Source: DATHGT01 sp035317605
Lineage (GTDB): Bacteria > Methylomirabilota > Methylomirabilia > Rokubacteriales > CSP1-6
Reading direction: 5' to 3'
Assembly: GCA_035317605.1 (NCBI GenBank)
Contig: DATHGT010000344.1
Span: forward strand, 1 to 64,000
DNA: 64,000 nt
The translations under genes and the position numbers were made by a program. Positions 42,298-50,614 of the stretch are shown one piece after another (position 1 is the first letter of the stretch; every line of letters begins with the position of its first letter). Below the pieces are notes generated by a model that was not told where the DNA came from, ran no database searches, and worked only from the letters and a program-made list of their open reading frames with translations.

Positions 42298-43707
42298 CTA
42301 TGTCATCGAGGCGAGTTTCACCAGCAGGGCCTGCAGGGCGGGGTCGTCGAAGCCGCTGGGCTTGACGCGGTCGAACTCGGCGCGCTCTTTCTTGCGCCAG
42401 AGCGGGGGCTTGGTGGCGTCGATGGCCATCTTGCCGCCCACGCGCATGACGGTCATCTCGGACTTGTCGACGTTGGGGGCGGAGATGTCGAGCGGGTGGA
42501 TGCGCTCGTGGGGGATCACGATGATGTCGCGGTCGGGATTCACGCGGGTCGAGATGGCCCAGAAGATCTCCCACGGGTTGTAGATGTCGACGTCCTCGTC
42601 GACGGCGATGGCGATCTTGGGGTGCAGGTAGGGGCACGAGAGCGTGCCGAGCAGGACGTCGCGGGCCTGGCCGTCCCAGCGCGGGGTGACCTGCACGAAC
42701 ACCGTGAACATCGTCACCCACGGCGGGATGTAGACGTCGTGCACGTCGGTGGCCCCGTGGATCTCGCGGAGCCGCCGATACAGGCTCGCCTCCATCGGCA
42801 CCGAGACCAGCGGCTGGTGGTCGGTGAAGCGGGTGGCCTGCATGTGGCGGAAGATCGGATCGCGGCGGTGGGTCACCGCGGTGACCTCGAACACCGGCGC
42901 CGGCCCCTCGGCGCCCTTGCTGTAGCCGGTGAACTCGCCGAACGGTCCCTCGGGCTCGCGCACGCCCGGACGCACGATGCCCTCGATCACCACCTCGGCC
43001 TCCGCCGGCACTTCCAGATCGATGGTCTCGCACTTGACCAGCTCCAGCGTCTCGCCCAGCACCCCCGCGCCCATCTCCAGCTCGTCGTAGCCGTCGTGGC
43101 GGCCGCTGAAGTTGGCGAGGATCTCGTAGCCGGGATGCAGGCCGATCGCGAAGGCCATCGGCGCCACCTCGTTGCGCTCCTGGTATTTCATGAGGTGCGC
43201 CCAGTTGTGGCGCGCGGCCATCCAGAAGCCCATCTTGCGCGGACCCTTCACCTGCGAGCGGATGATCGCCTCGTTGCGCACGCCGGTGTCCGGGTCCTTG
43301 GTGATCGTGATGCCCGAGCCGAGATAGCGCCCGGCGTCGCCCTCTGAATGAATGGGGATCGGCAGCCTGGTGATGTCGGCGGCGTCGCCGACGAGCTTCA
43401 CTTCCTTGCACGGGCCGTCGGAGACGAGCTTGGTCTGCCCGGGCACGCGGCTGAACATCCGGTCCGACAGCTCGCGGACCACGTTCTTCGGTGAGCTGAC
43501 GCCGAGGGCGAGGGCCTGGCGCGCGCGGTCCTTCACGAGGATGTCGGTCAGCTTCCAGCCCGGAAACCCGCGCAGCCGCTCCAGCAGGATCGGGCGCGGG
43601 GCGGCCGAGCACAGCGCGGCGGCCTGGGTGACGGGATCGATCTCGTCGTCGATGCGGATGAGCTGGTCGCCGAGGTCTCGGAGAAAGTCTCGCAGCGTGA
43701 GGGCCAT
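42298..43707 (-). CDS. UbiD family decarboxylase
   Basis: A 469-residue UbiD-type (de)carboxylase. DITRLPIPIHSEGDAGRYLGSGITITKDPDTGVRN is the prenyl-FMN/Mn2+ region. EPEGPFGEFTGY holds the catalytic Glu pair, and IVIPHERIHPLDIS is the C-terminal loop. These enzymes decarboxylate aromatic or alpha,beta-unsaturated acids using prenylated FMN made by UbiX; no ubiX is in the window. ATG 43707 has AAGGAGA upstream and is preferred over the extended frame. Divergent from the Ldh-family gene. Confidence 0.9.
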   Translation of the reverse strand: MALTLRDFLRDLGDQLIRIDDEIDPVTQAAALCSAAPRPILLERLRGFPGWKLTDILVKDRARQALALGVSSPKNVVRELSDRMFSRVPGQTKLVSDGPCKEVKLVGDAADITRLPIPIHSEGDAGRYLGSGITITKDPDTGVRNEAIIRSQVKGPRKMGFWMAARHNWAHLMKYQERNEVAPMAFAIGLHPGYEILANFSGRHDGYDELEMGAGVLGETLELVKCETIDLEVPAEAEVVIEGIVRPGVREPEGPFGEFTGYSKGAEGPAPVFEVTAVTHRRDPIFRHMQATRFTDHQPLVSVPMEASLYRRLREIHGATDVHDVYIPPWVTMFTVFVQVTPRWDGQARDVLLGTLSCPYLHPKIAIAVDEDVDIYNPWEIFWAISTRVNPDRDIIVIPHERIHPLDISAPNVDKSEMTVMRVGGKMAIDATKPPLWRKKERAEFDRVKPSGFDDPALQALLVKLASMT

Positions 43708-43779
43708 GGCTCGTGTCTCCTTGCGCGCGCGATCGGTCCCGGCGCGTGCCGCGCCGAGCGTGACGCGCCGATGACACAG

Positions 43780-43785
43780 TATACT
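43780..43785 (+). promoter_or_regulatory. -10 box of a putative leaderless promoter (Ldh-family gene)
   Basis: TATACT followed by 9 nt and the ATG at 43795; no Shine-Dalgarno. Confidence 0.5.
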
Positions 43786-43794
43786 TTCGCCCTC

Positions 43795-44835
43795 ATGGAT
43801 ACGCGCGTCGTCGCCGGTCCGTTGCGGCGCTTCACGGCCGACGTGTTCGTGGGGGCGGGATTGGCCGCCGCCGACGCCGCCATCGTCGCCGACGCGCTGG
43901 TGTGGGCGAACCTGCGCGGCATGGACTCGCACGGGGTCGCGCGGGTGCCGGGCTACGTCGAGTGGATGCGGCGCGGCGACATCAACGTGAAGCCCCACAT
44001 GCTCGTGAGCATGGAGGCGCCCGCGGTCGTGCTGCTCGATGCCGACCGCGCGGCCGGGCCCGTCGCGATGACGTCCGCGATGCATCACGCCGTCCGCAAG
44101 GCGGGCGAGGCCGGGGTGGGGCTCGTGTTCGTGCGGGCCACCACCCATACCGCGGCCCTCGGTTACTACACGCTGATCGCGGCGCGCGAGGGGATGGCGG
44201 GACTCGCGTTCGCGGCGTCCACGCCGCTCATGGCCTATCACGGCGCGCGCGCGCCGGGCGTGTCGACGACCCCGATCTCGATCGCGCTGCCGGGCGGCGA
44301 TCGCGATCCGCTGCTGCTCGACATGAGCACGAGCCTGATCGCGATGGGCAAGCTCGTGCAGGCTCGGCGCACCGGCGAGCCGCTCCCCGAGGGCGCGGCC
44401 CTCGACGCCGAGGGCCGGCCGACCACCGACGCCAAGCAGGCGGTCACCCCGCTGCCCGTGGGCGGCCCCAAGGGCTCGGGACTCGCGCTGATGGTCGAGT
44501 GCCTCACCAGCCTCGTGCTGGGCAACCCCATCGCCGCCGAGGTGCTCGAGCAGACCGAAAGGGGAGCGCGCCACCGCCAGAACTGCCTGGCCCTGGCCAT
44601 CGACGTTGGGCGCTTCGGCGATCCGCAGATGTTCGACCGCGAGGCCCGGCGCCTGGTCCGGGTGCTCAAGGCGCTGCCGCGCGCCGCCGGGGTCGACGAG
44701 ATCCTCATGCCCGGCGAGCGCGGCCGCCGCACGTTCGAGCGCCGAACGCGCGAGGGCATTCCACTGCCGGCGAGCGTGGTCACCGAGCTCGCGAAGGTCG
44801 CCGACGCTCTCGGCGTGACGATGTTGGGGGCGTGA
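43795..44835 (+). CDS. Ldh family (malate/L-lactate/ureidoglycolate-type) oxidoreductase
   Basis: A 346-residue NAD(P)-dependent dehydrogenase of the type 2 malate/L-lactate family. LVWANLRGMDSHGVARVPGYVEWM carries the catalytic DSHG His, VRATTHTAALGYY the variant NSxHxG region, LLDMSTSLIAMGKL the cofactor strand and LPVGGPKGSGLALMVECL the hallmark GGxKGxGL loop. It oxidises a 2-hydroxy acid, and the substrate remains open. ATG 43795 is preferred over 43771. Its stop is only 7 nt from the stop of the convergent amidohydrolase. Confidence 0.9.
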   Translation: MDTRVVAGPLRRFTADVFVGAGLAAADAAIVADALVWANLRGMDSHGVARVPGYVEWMRRGDINVKPHMLVSMEAPAVVLLDADRAAGPVAMTSAMHHAVRKAGEAGVGLVFVRATTHTAALGYYTLIAAREGMAGLAFAASTPLMAYHGARAPGVSTTPISIALPGGDRDPLLLDMSTSLIAMGKLVQARRTGEPLPEGAALDAEGRPTTDAKQAVTPLPVGGPKGSGLALMVECLTSLVLGNPIAAEVLEQTERGARHRQNCLALAIDVGRFGDPQMFDREARRLVRVLKALPRAAGVDEILMPGERGRRTFERRTREGIPLPASVVTELAKVADALGVTMLGA

Positions 44836-44842
44836 AGGCTTA

Positions 44843-45640
44843 CTAGATCTTCCAGCCGAGCCAGTTGCAGACGGCGCGGCCCATGATCAGGTCTTTGTCC
44901 TTCGCCGACAGCCACGGCAGCTCTTCGGTGAACATGGTCACGCACTGCTTCCACGAGCAGGGCATGCGCGTGATGTCGGTGCCCCAGAACAGGCGCTCCG
45001 GCCCGTACGCGTCGTAGAGCTTGCGGATGTGACCGTGGATGTCGCGATACGGATACGCTTCGCTCGAGTAGCTCGGCGCGCCCGTCGCCTTCAACGCCAC
45101 GTTGGGGTGCTTCGCGGCCGCCACCAGGTCCGGGAGATTCGACCAGTTCTTATCGGGCCGTCCGAAGTGATCGATGATCAGCTTCAGCCCGCGATGACGC
45201 TGGGCGATCTGATCCACGGCCTGGAACAGTCCCGCTCCGAGCAGCGCCACCGGCATGCCGGCGCGCTCGGCCGCGGGCCACAGCCAGTCCAGGCTGCCGT
45301 CGGTCAGCCACGTCTGCTGGTGCGGCTGGAGCAGCGCGAAGCGCAGCCCGAGCATCCCCGGCTGGCCCTTGATCCGATCGATCGCCGTCTTGCTCTCCGG
45401 CTTGTCGAGCGGAAAATTGCCGAGGATCGCGAGCCGGTTGGGATGCTGCTTCGCGGCCTCGACGGCGAGCGCGTTCGAGTTGGGATCCCATCCCGGCGGA
45501 TGGATGAGCGCCGCGTTGACCCCGCCCTCGTCCATCTCCTTCAGCACGTCCGCGGCCGTGAAGTTCTCGACCTGGCGGTGGTTCACGTTGGTGGGCTTGT
45601 GGCCCGTCCAGATGTGGATCTGCGCGTCGACGATCGGCAT
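44843..45640 (-). CDS. Amidohydrolase family (metal-dependent TIM-barrel) hydrolase
   Basis: A 265-residue amidohydrolase_2 protein. MPIVDAQIHIWTG has the D-x-Q-x-H (DxHxH-like) metal motif, KLIIDHFGRPD the His of strand 6 and RLFWGTDITRMPC the catalytic Asp (W-G-T-D). Related enzymes are ACMS-decarboxylase-like decarboxylases and lactonases. Only one His remains in the first motif (Q-I-H). It follows the methyltransferase and UbiD-family genes on the same strand, which suggests a shared aromatic-acid pathway. Confidence 0.85.
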   Translation of the reverse strand: MPIVDAQIHIWTGHKPTNVNHRQVENFTAADVLKEMDEGGVNAALIHPPGWDPNSNALAVEAAKQHPNRLAILGNFPLDKPESKTAIDRIKGQPGMLGLRFALLQPHQQTWLTDGSLDWLWPAAERAGMPVALLGAGLFQAVDQIAQRHRGLKLIIDHFGRPDKNWSNLPDLVAAAKHPNVALKATGAPSYSSEAYPYRDIHGHIRKLYDAYGPERLFWGTDITRMPCSWKQCVTMFTEELPWLSAKDKDLIMGRAVCNWLGWKI

Positions 45641-45714
45641 GGTGTGTGACCTACCTCTCTCTTCTGCGTTATTGCTTCGGCGGGAGCCGTCAGCGGCGAC
45701 CATACCAGACACGA

Positions 45715-46479
45715 TCAGGCCCCAGCAAGCGACCGCCTCGTGCCTCCACGCGCGATCACGAGGCGATAGCCCAGGTCGATCTCGCGGAGGTCCAGCAGAT
45801 GTCCGTGACGGCGCCGCCAGGTGCCGTTTTCGAGGTCGCGACGCAGTCGAGCCACGCCGGGCTCGACGCCGGCGATCTTGGCGAACGTGGACATGGCGCC
45901 GCGCACGCCGGGGTCGAGGTACGCCTCGGGACGTCGCCAGTACGCGCCGAGGAAGCCGTCGACGCAGTCGTGAGGGACGAGGAGCGGGCGACACTCGACG
46001 CGTCCCAGCGCCTGTCCGAGCTCGTCGATCGACGGAAAGATCGGACGATCGATCGTCCAGATCTCGGGGAAATAATCGTCGACCAGCCAGAAGTCCGAGA
46101 ACGCGGGGTCCCAGGTGAGGATCACCACGCGCTGACGGCTGACGCGCGACAGCTCGGCGAGGCCGCGCGCGCGGTCGGGCCAGTGGTGCACGGTGAGGAC
46201 GGCCAGCGACGCGGCGAACGCGGCGTCCGGGAAAGGCAGGTGAGTGGCCGACGCCTGCACGACGGGCGCGCTGCCCGCGCGGCGCTGGCGGATCATCGCG
46301 AGCGACGGCTCGACCGCGACGACCGCGCGATCGCCCGGCTCGTACGATCCCGCGCCGGCCCCGACGTTCAGCAGCGAGTCCGCGCCGTCGAGGGCGTCGG
46401 TGATGGCGGCGGCGATGCGCGGATCGGGGCGACGATGGTGACCGTAGCCGACACCGATCGCGTCGTAGAGCTGCGACAT
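45715..46479 (-). CDS. Class I SAM-dependent methyltransferase
   Basis: A 254-residue Rossmann-fold methyltransferase. LLNVGAGAGSYEPGDR is motif I, VVAVEPSLAMIRQR motif II, VVQASATHLPFPDAAFAASLAVLTVHHWPDRARGLAELSRV motifs III-IV (Methyltransf_11). RVVILTWDP follows. The acceptor is unknown. ATG 46479 lies 13 nt after the stop of the UbiD-family gene with no Shine-Dalgarno, so it probably depends on coupling. Confidence 0.88.
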   Translation of the reverse strand: MSQLYDAIGVGYGHHRRPDPRIAAAITDALDGADSLLNVGAGAGSYEPGDRAVVAVEPSLAMIRQRRAGSAPVVQASATHLPFPDAAFAASLAVLTVHHWPDRARGLAELSRVSRQRVVILTWDPAFSDFWLVDDYFPEIWTIDRPIFPSIDELGQALGRVECRPLLVPHDCVDGFLGAYWRRPEAYLDPGVRGAMSTFAKIAGVEPGVARLRRDLENGTWRRRHGHLLDLREIDLGYRLVIARGGTRRSLAGA

Positions 46480-46492
46480 CTGGCGCGTCCGG

Positions 46493-48130
46493 CTACGTCT
46501 GCGGAGCGTCGGGGCGGAACTTGGTCTCGGGCTTGAGGCCTTTGCGGCGGCGCGATCCGCTGACGCGGCCGTTTTCGAGATAGCGGCCTTCGACCGCGCG
46601 CCGGGCCGCCTCGTCCCACTCGGGCAGCCAATCGCCGAGCGAGTATCCGTGCCACGGAGACTGCGGCCGCAGCCCGGGCAGGCCGAGCTCGTCCCAGATC
46701 TTGCGCGCACGCTCCATGTATTCACGCTTGGGCAGCGCGAGCGGGGGCAGGTCTTCCTTCATGGTCGCGTCGACGAGCAGCGTGGAATCTTCCTCGCCGC
46801 CGTGCTCGCGCTTGGGACCGTGGCCCTGGCCGCGATGGGGCAACGCGCGCACGTCCTCGATCGGGTTCATGCGATAGGCCATGGCCCACAGGATCGCGTC
46901 GGCGTTGTCGGGATCGATGTCGTCGTTGACCGCGATCGTGATCTTGCCGCAGTCACCCTTGAAGAAGGCGGCGCCGTAGAGCGCGCGCCAGACCTCCGTG
47001 CGCGACATCCCCTTCTCCACCACGACCACGCTCACGCGCAGGAGGCCGGTCAGCGGCTCGTGCAGGGCCACGCGCTTGACCCCGCGGATGCCGAGGTCGT
47101 TGCGCAGGTGGGCCAGGAACAGCGGCTCGTAGGCCACGCGCTTGATCACGCTCGACTCGCTGGGCGTGACCTGGCTGATGTACGAGGGCACGACGGCGTC
47201 GCGCCGTCGGGTGATCGCGGTGACCCGCATCGGCATGTTGAACTCTTCGAGGGCCACGTGGCCGTGCGACTCGCCGAACGGCGCCTCGGGCTCGACGTAT
47301 TCGGTGTCGATCAGGCCCTCGACGACGACCTCGGCCTCGGCGGGCACGAGCAGATCGATCGTGCGCGCGCGCACCACGTTGATCGGCGCTCCCGCCAGAC
47401 CGCCGGCCACGCCCATCTCGTCCACGCCGATCGGCAGCTTCTGCGGACCCAGGAACGCGACCGACGGCGGGCAGCCGAGCACGATCGCGCACGGCATGGT
47501 CTTGTCGCCCCGCCGCTGGTGCTCGAGGTAGTGCAGGTAGCCGCCGGCCCCGCCCGCGCGCGTGGCCATGCGCACGACCAGCCGGTCCGGTGCCTTCAGC
47601 GCGGCGCGATAGGTCCCCATGTTCTGCACGCCGGTCACGGGGTCGCGGGTGATCACGTTGGTCGCGGTCAGCGTGGGCGCGCTGTCGAAGCCCGGCGTGG
47701 AGATCGGGATGGGCAGCGCGTCGAGCCCGTGACCCTCGCCGAGCAGCGCGTCGCCCTCGACGATCACTTCGTGGCAGACCGCGTCCTCCACGACGCGCGG
47801 CTCGACGGGATTGGCGATCGCGTGGTCCCAGCGCGCCTGGATCTCCTCCAGCGGCACACCCATGCCGACGCTGTAGATCGCGCGGTTGGCGGCCATGGCC
47901 CCGACGACGACCGGCAGCGCGTAGCGACGTCCAAGTCCGTCGATCACGTTGGTGAACAGGAAGGCCTTGCGCGCTTCTTCGTCGAGACCGCCCACGAACT
48001 GCCAGCGCACCAGCGGGTGCATCTCCGCGTCCTTGTCGATCGGCCGATCGATCCGCAGCAGCAATCCCCGTCGCTCGAGCGCTACGAGGTGCTCGTGAAG
48101 GTCCGCGTACCCGCGCTTGGCCTCGCTCAT
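46493..48130 (-). CDS. UbiD family decarboxylase (second paralogue)
   Basis: A 545-residue UbiD-type enzyme. LDALPIPISTPGFDSAPTLTATNVITRDPVTGVQNMG is the cofactor region. EPEAPFGESHGHV gives the catalytic Glu motif (ExPFGE). KITIAVNDDIDPDNADAILWAMAYR lies in the C-terminal domain. It is longer than the paralogue at 42298 because of C-terminal additions, including a basic tail. No Shine-Dalgarno; TATACT lies 12 nt before the ATG. Substrate unknown. Confidence 0.9.
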   Translation of the reverse strand: MSEAKRGYADLHEHLVALERRGLLLRIDRPIDKDAEMHPLVRWQFVGGLDEEARKAFLFTNVIDGLGRRYALPVVVGAMAANRAIYSVGMGVPLEEIQARWDHAIANPVEPRVVEDAVCHEVIVEGDALLGEGHGLDALPIPISTPGFDSAPTLTATNVITRDPVTGVQNMGTYRAALKAPDRLVVRMATRAGGAGGYLHYLEHQRRGDKTMPCAIVLGCPPSVAFLGPQKLPIGVDEMGVAGGLAGAPINVVRARTIDLLVPAEAEVVVEGLIDTEYVEPEAPFGESHGHVALEEFNMPMRVTAITRRRDAVVPSYISQVTPSESSVIKRVAYEPLFLAHLRNDLGIRGVKRVALHEPLTGLLRVSVVVVEKGMSRTEVWRALYGAAFFKGDCGKITIAVNDDIDPDNADAILWAMAYRMNPIEDVRALPHRGQGHGPKREHGGEEDSTLLVDATMKEDLPPLALPKREYMERARKIWDELGLPGLRPQSPWHGYSLGDWLPEWDEAARRAVEGRYLENGRVSGSRRRKGLKPETKFRPDAPQT

Positions 48131-48153
48131 GACCGCGGTGCGAGTATAGCGGA

Positions 48154-48798
48154 TCAGTCGCGCAGGGAGCGCTCGAGGATGCTGCCGAACTCCGCGGGGA
48201 CGACGACACCATCCATCAGCTCGCTCGATTCAGGGAAGTATGGACGGCCGAGCGTGGTCCCGTCGGCGAGCCAGATCGTGAGCCAGTAGCGCGGCTCACC
48301 GAACGTGTACGCGCGCGGTGGGCGCACGCGCCCGCGCAGCATCATGTCGACGAGGGCCTCGGCATCCTTGGCGGCGATGCGGGCCGGCGTGCCCGCGTTC
48401 GGCGGCGTGAGCCCGCCGCGTTGCACGTCGATCGCGCGGACTCTACCAGCGACGTCGAAGAGGTCGCCGCCGACTCGCGCGCGCGGATTGCGCCAGACCT
48501 GATAGAGGAAGACGCGCTCGTTGACCACGGCGGCCAGCCGGAACTCCGTGCGATAGCCACGCACGGCGTACACGCGGGTGCCGGCCGGCATGAACGCGGC
48601 GGCCGCGTCCCGGCCGAACGCGCAGCCCACGCGGTCTTCGCCGTACGAGCACTCGACGGTCGCGAACTCGATGCCGAGGTCCGCGCGTGTGAGCGCGCGT
48701 CCCGGCTCCTCGGCCCAGCGCAGGTAGTGCACGTCGTCGAACGTGATGAAGTCGAGAATGCCCTGCGCCTCGGCGCGGCCGGCCAGGGCCAGGATCAT
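48154..48798 (-). CDS. Putative secreted protein of unknown function
   Basis: A protein of about 214 residues beginning MILALAGRAEAQGILDF. The preceding in-frame codons (VTRGFAVVL) would complete a good signal peptide but lack a standard start, so the real start is uncertain, perhaps a CTG or GTC a few codons upstream. The mature part has no motif I recognise. It contains AAAFMPAGTRVYAVRGYRTEFRLAAVVNERVFLYQVWRN and a terminal YWLTIWLADGTTLGRPYFPE. It lies 29 nt downstream of the selenoprotein gene. Confidence 0.6.
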   Translation of the reverse strand: MILALAGRAEAQGILDFITFDDVHYLRWAEEPGRALTRADLGIEFATVECSYGEDRVGCAFGRDAAAAFMPAGTRVYAVRGYRTEFRLAAVVNERVFLYQVWRNPRARVGGDLFDVAGRVRAIDVQRGGLTPPNAGTPARIAAKDAEALVDMMLRGRVRPPRAYTFGEPRYWLTIWLADGTTLGRPYFPESSELMDGVVVPAEFGSILERSLRD

Positions 48799-48827
48799 CA
48801 GGACGACGGCGAACCCTCTCGTGACGG

Positions 48828-49361
48828 CTACGTTCCGGCCTTTCGCGTCGTGAGCAGGGAGAGCACCTCGGCCAGCGCGCGGTCGGCTTTATCGTGCAAC
48901 TCGTCGGTCGGGTTGCCGGCGATCGGGTGGTCGATGACCACGAACGGGTAATCCGGAAGACCTTCGATGGTCGCGATCTCGCGGACGCTCACCGCGAAGC
49001 GATCGGTCATGACGGCGACGGCGGGGATGCCGAGGCGCTCGGCCGACAGGGCGTCGTGCAGACTGCACGACGAGCAGCTCCCTCAGTCGCCGATGCCGGA
49101 AACGATCGCGTCGGCCTGGGCCAGCTCGTCGAGCATCGCGCGCGGCACCGGGCGCGAGCTGTCGGGCTTGCGCCGGCGCACGATCTCGCGCACGCCGCGC
49201 TCGCGCAGCAACGCCTCCAGGCGATCGTAGAACCACGCGGTCCCGATCTTGGCGTTGTCGAGCAAGCCGATGGTGGTGCCCTCGAGCGAGGTCAGCGCCG
49301 GCGCCAGCGCCAGCGGTTCGAGATCCGGGTCGAGCCTCGGGTCCAGCACGCGAATCGTCAT
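48828..49361 (-). CDS. UGSC-family selenoprotein (in-frame UGA read as selenocysteine)
   Basis: The frame opens at ATG 49361 and runs 92 codons (MTIRVLDPRLD ... AIVSGIGD) to a TGA at 49085-49083. It then continues open in the same frame through GSCSSCSLHDALSAERLGIPAVAV to TAG at 48828. Read through, this is 177 residues with U93-G-S-C, the defining motif of UGSC-family (seleno)proteins, likely thiol/selenol redox proteins. A hairpin right after the UGA fits a bacterial SECIS. The part after the UGA includes a predicted helix and ends LLTTRKAGT. The 345-residue protein gene lies directly upstream. An ordinary ORF caller would report two fragments. Confidence 0.87.
49052..49085 (-). promoter_or_regulatory. 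Bacterial SECIS element after the UGA
   Basis: The UGA is at 49085-49083. Nineteen nucleotides later the apical loop begins with G (49063). The stem is CGTCGTGCA (49072-49064) paired perfectly with TGCACGACG (49060-49052) around GTC. A G in the first two loop positions and a 16-37 nt spacing from UGA are the known bSECIS requirements for SelB recruitment. Confidence 0.8.
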
Positions 49362-49387
49362 GCGATGCTCCTTCTTTTCTTTGAGAT

Positions 49388-49450
49388 GGGGAGCCCCTGC
49401 GGCTCCCCCCATACCCCCTCGACGCGTGACGCTCGGGCTTCGCCCGAGCG
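49388..49450. repeat. Two hairpins before the selenoprotein gene (family copy C plus a UUC-loop stem)
   Basis: First hairpin: GGGGAGCC (49388-49395) and GGCTCCCC (49401-49408) around CCTGC, with a flanking C-tract like the other dispersed copies. Second: CGCTCGGGC (49430-49438) and GCCCGAGCG (49442-49450) around TTC. They lie between the stop of the 345-residue gene and the selenoprotein start, so they may attenuate or separate expression. Confidence 0.55.
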
Positions 49451-49500
49451 CGCCTCGATTCTACCGGTTCGCTCGGCGCGGTTCGATTTCACCTTCGTCT

Positions 49501-50538
49501 CTACCGTTCAATCGGCACGGTGACCGCGAGGGATTTCTCGGCGTACCACGGCGGGATGACGGCGCCGAATCCTCCGGCGGGTCCGCCGGCGCCGACGATC
49601 AGCAGGTCGTCCGGCGAGCGCAGCGCGGTGTGGACGTTGTCGCCCTTGTGGCCCACGACCACGCCCTTGCCGACGCCGCGCCAGTCCTCGCGCTTCACCC
49701 GCGCGCGCTCGTGGATGAACTCGCGGACGTCGCGCTTCGACCAGCCGGCGGCGTGCAGCACGTCGCGGTGCTGGCGGCCGACCACGATCACGTAGTTGCC
49801 GGCCCAGATCGAGTAGGTGAGCAGGTTTGCGCGCATGGTCGCGGCGTAGGTCTCGAGCAGCTCGCGCGGCTCGCGCGTCCACTCGTTCATGAGCTGGTGC
49901 GGTGCTCCCGCGGCCAGCACCGTGACCGCCGAGCGTCCGGCCGGCACGCCACGCTCGACGGCCAGCGGCAGCCACGCGTTGTCTTCCTCGTCCTCGGCCA
50001 CGCAGTACGTGAACTTGCCGGGATGACCGAGCGTGGAGCGATCGAGGCGGCCGGGCACGCCGCCGAGCACGTTGATGATCAGCAAGCGCGCGGTGCGGCC
50101 GATGGTGGCGTTGGCGCGGCTCGCGTTGCCCAGCGCGTTGTGGGTCGAGTTCATGCCGATCGCTCGCCGGACCGGACCGTTGACCACGATGAACTGAGCG
50201 CTGCCCCCGGTCGACGCGGTGGTGCCGTGCAGCCCGAACTCCGGCGCGCACATCGCGCGCACCACCGCGAGCACCACCGGCATGTACTCGGGCCGGCACC
50301 CGGCCATGACGGACGCGATCGCCACCTTCTCGGCCGTAATGCGCCGACGGCGAACCGGCTCGACAGCGACGACCTCGTCGCCGGTGAGCGCGGCGGCATC
50401 GAGAAACCCGCGCACGAGCTTCTCGGTCGGCGGCACGATCGGCAGGCCGTCGGTCCAGCCGTTGTCCTGGTACAGCTCGTTGGCCGCGAACGCGTCCTCG
50501 ACCTCGTAAGCCTTGCTCTGCGTCTTCGCCTCGCTCAT
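49501..50538 (-). CDS. Conserved protein of unknown function upstream of the UGSC selenoprotein
   Basis: A 345-residue soluble protein beginning MSEAKTQSKAYEVEDAFAANELYQDNGWTDGLPIVPPTEKLV. Other notable segments are SVMAGCRPEYMPVVLAVVRAM, GTTASTGGSAQFIVVNGPVRR, and a C-terminal LLIVGAGGPAGGFGAVIPPW that looks glycine-rich and nucleotide-like. I know no enzymatic family for it. Its position just upstream of the selenoprotein gene suggests a functional partner. ATG 50538 has TATGAT 7 nt upstream and no Shine-Dalgarno (leaderless type). Divergent from the alpha/beta hydrolase gene. Confidence 0.72.
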   Translation of the reverse strand: MSEAKTQSKAYEVEDAFAANELYQDNGWTDGLPIVPPTEKLVRGFLDAAALTGDEVVAVEPVRRRRITAEKVAIASVMAGCRPEYMPVVLAVVRAMCAPEFGLHGTTASTGGSAQFIVVNGPVRRAIGMNSTHNALGNASRANATIGRTARLLIINVLGGVPGRLDRSTLGHPGKFTYCVAEDEEDNAWLPLAVERGVPAGRSAVTVLAAGAPHQLMNEWTREPRELLETYAATMRANLLTYSIWAGNYVIVVGRQHRDVLHAAGWSKRDVREFIHERARVKREDWRGVGKGVVVGHKGDNVHTALRSPDDLLIVGAGGPAGGFGAVIPPWYAEKSLAVTVPIER

Positions 50539-50545
50539 GAGGCGA

Positions 50546-50551
50546 ATCATA
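50546..50551 (-). promoter_or_regulatory. -10 box of a putative leaderless promoter (selenoprotein-companion gene)
   Basis: TATGAT on the minus strand, 7 nt before the ATG at 50538. It lies in the 76-bp divergent region with the alpha/beta hydrolase promoter. Confidence 0.5.
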
Positions 50552-50601
50552 CGACGATGTCGGCCGCGGCGCGGCCGCCGTGCGCGTCGAGGAAACCGGG
50601 G

Positions 50602-50607
50602 CATAAT
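50602..50607 (+). promoter_or_regulatory. -10 box of a putative leaderless promoter (alpha/beta hydrolase)
   Basis: CATAAT followed by 7 nt and the ATG at 50615; no Shine-Dalgarno. Confidence 0.45.
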
Positions 50608-50614
50608 ACGCGCC

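Noticed and set aside
49083..49361. Treating the segment before the UGA as a complete 92-residue protein
   Set aside because: The frame continues with GSCSSC and a proper SECIS hairpin, so selenocysteine insertion explains it better.
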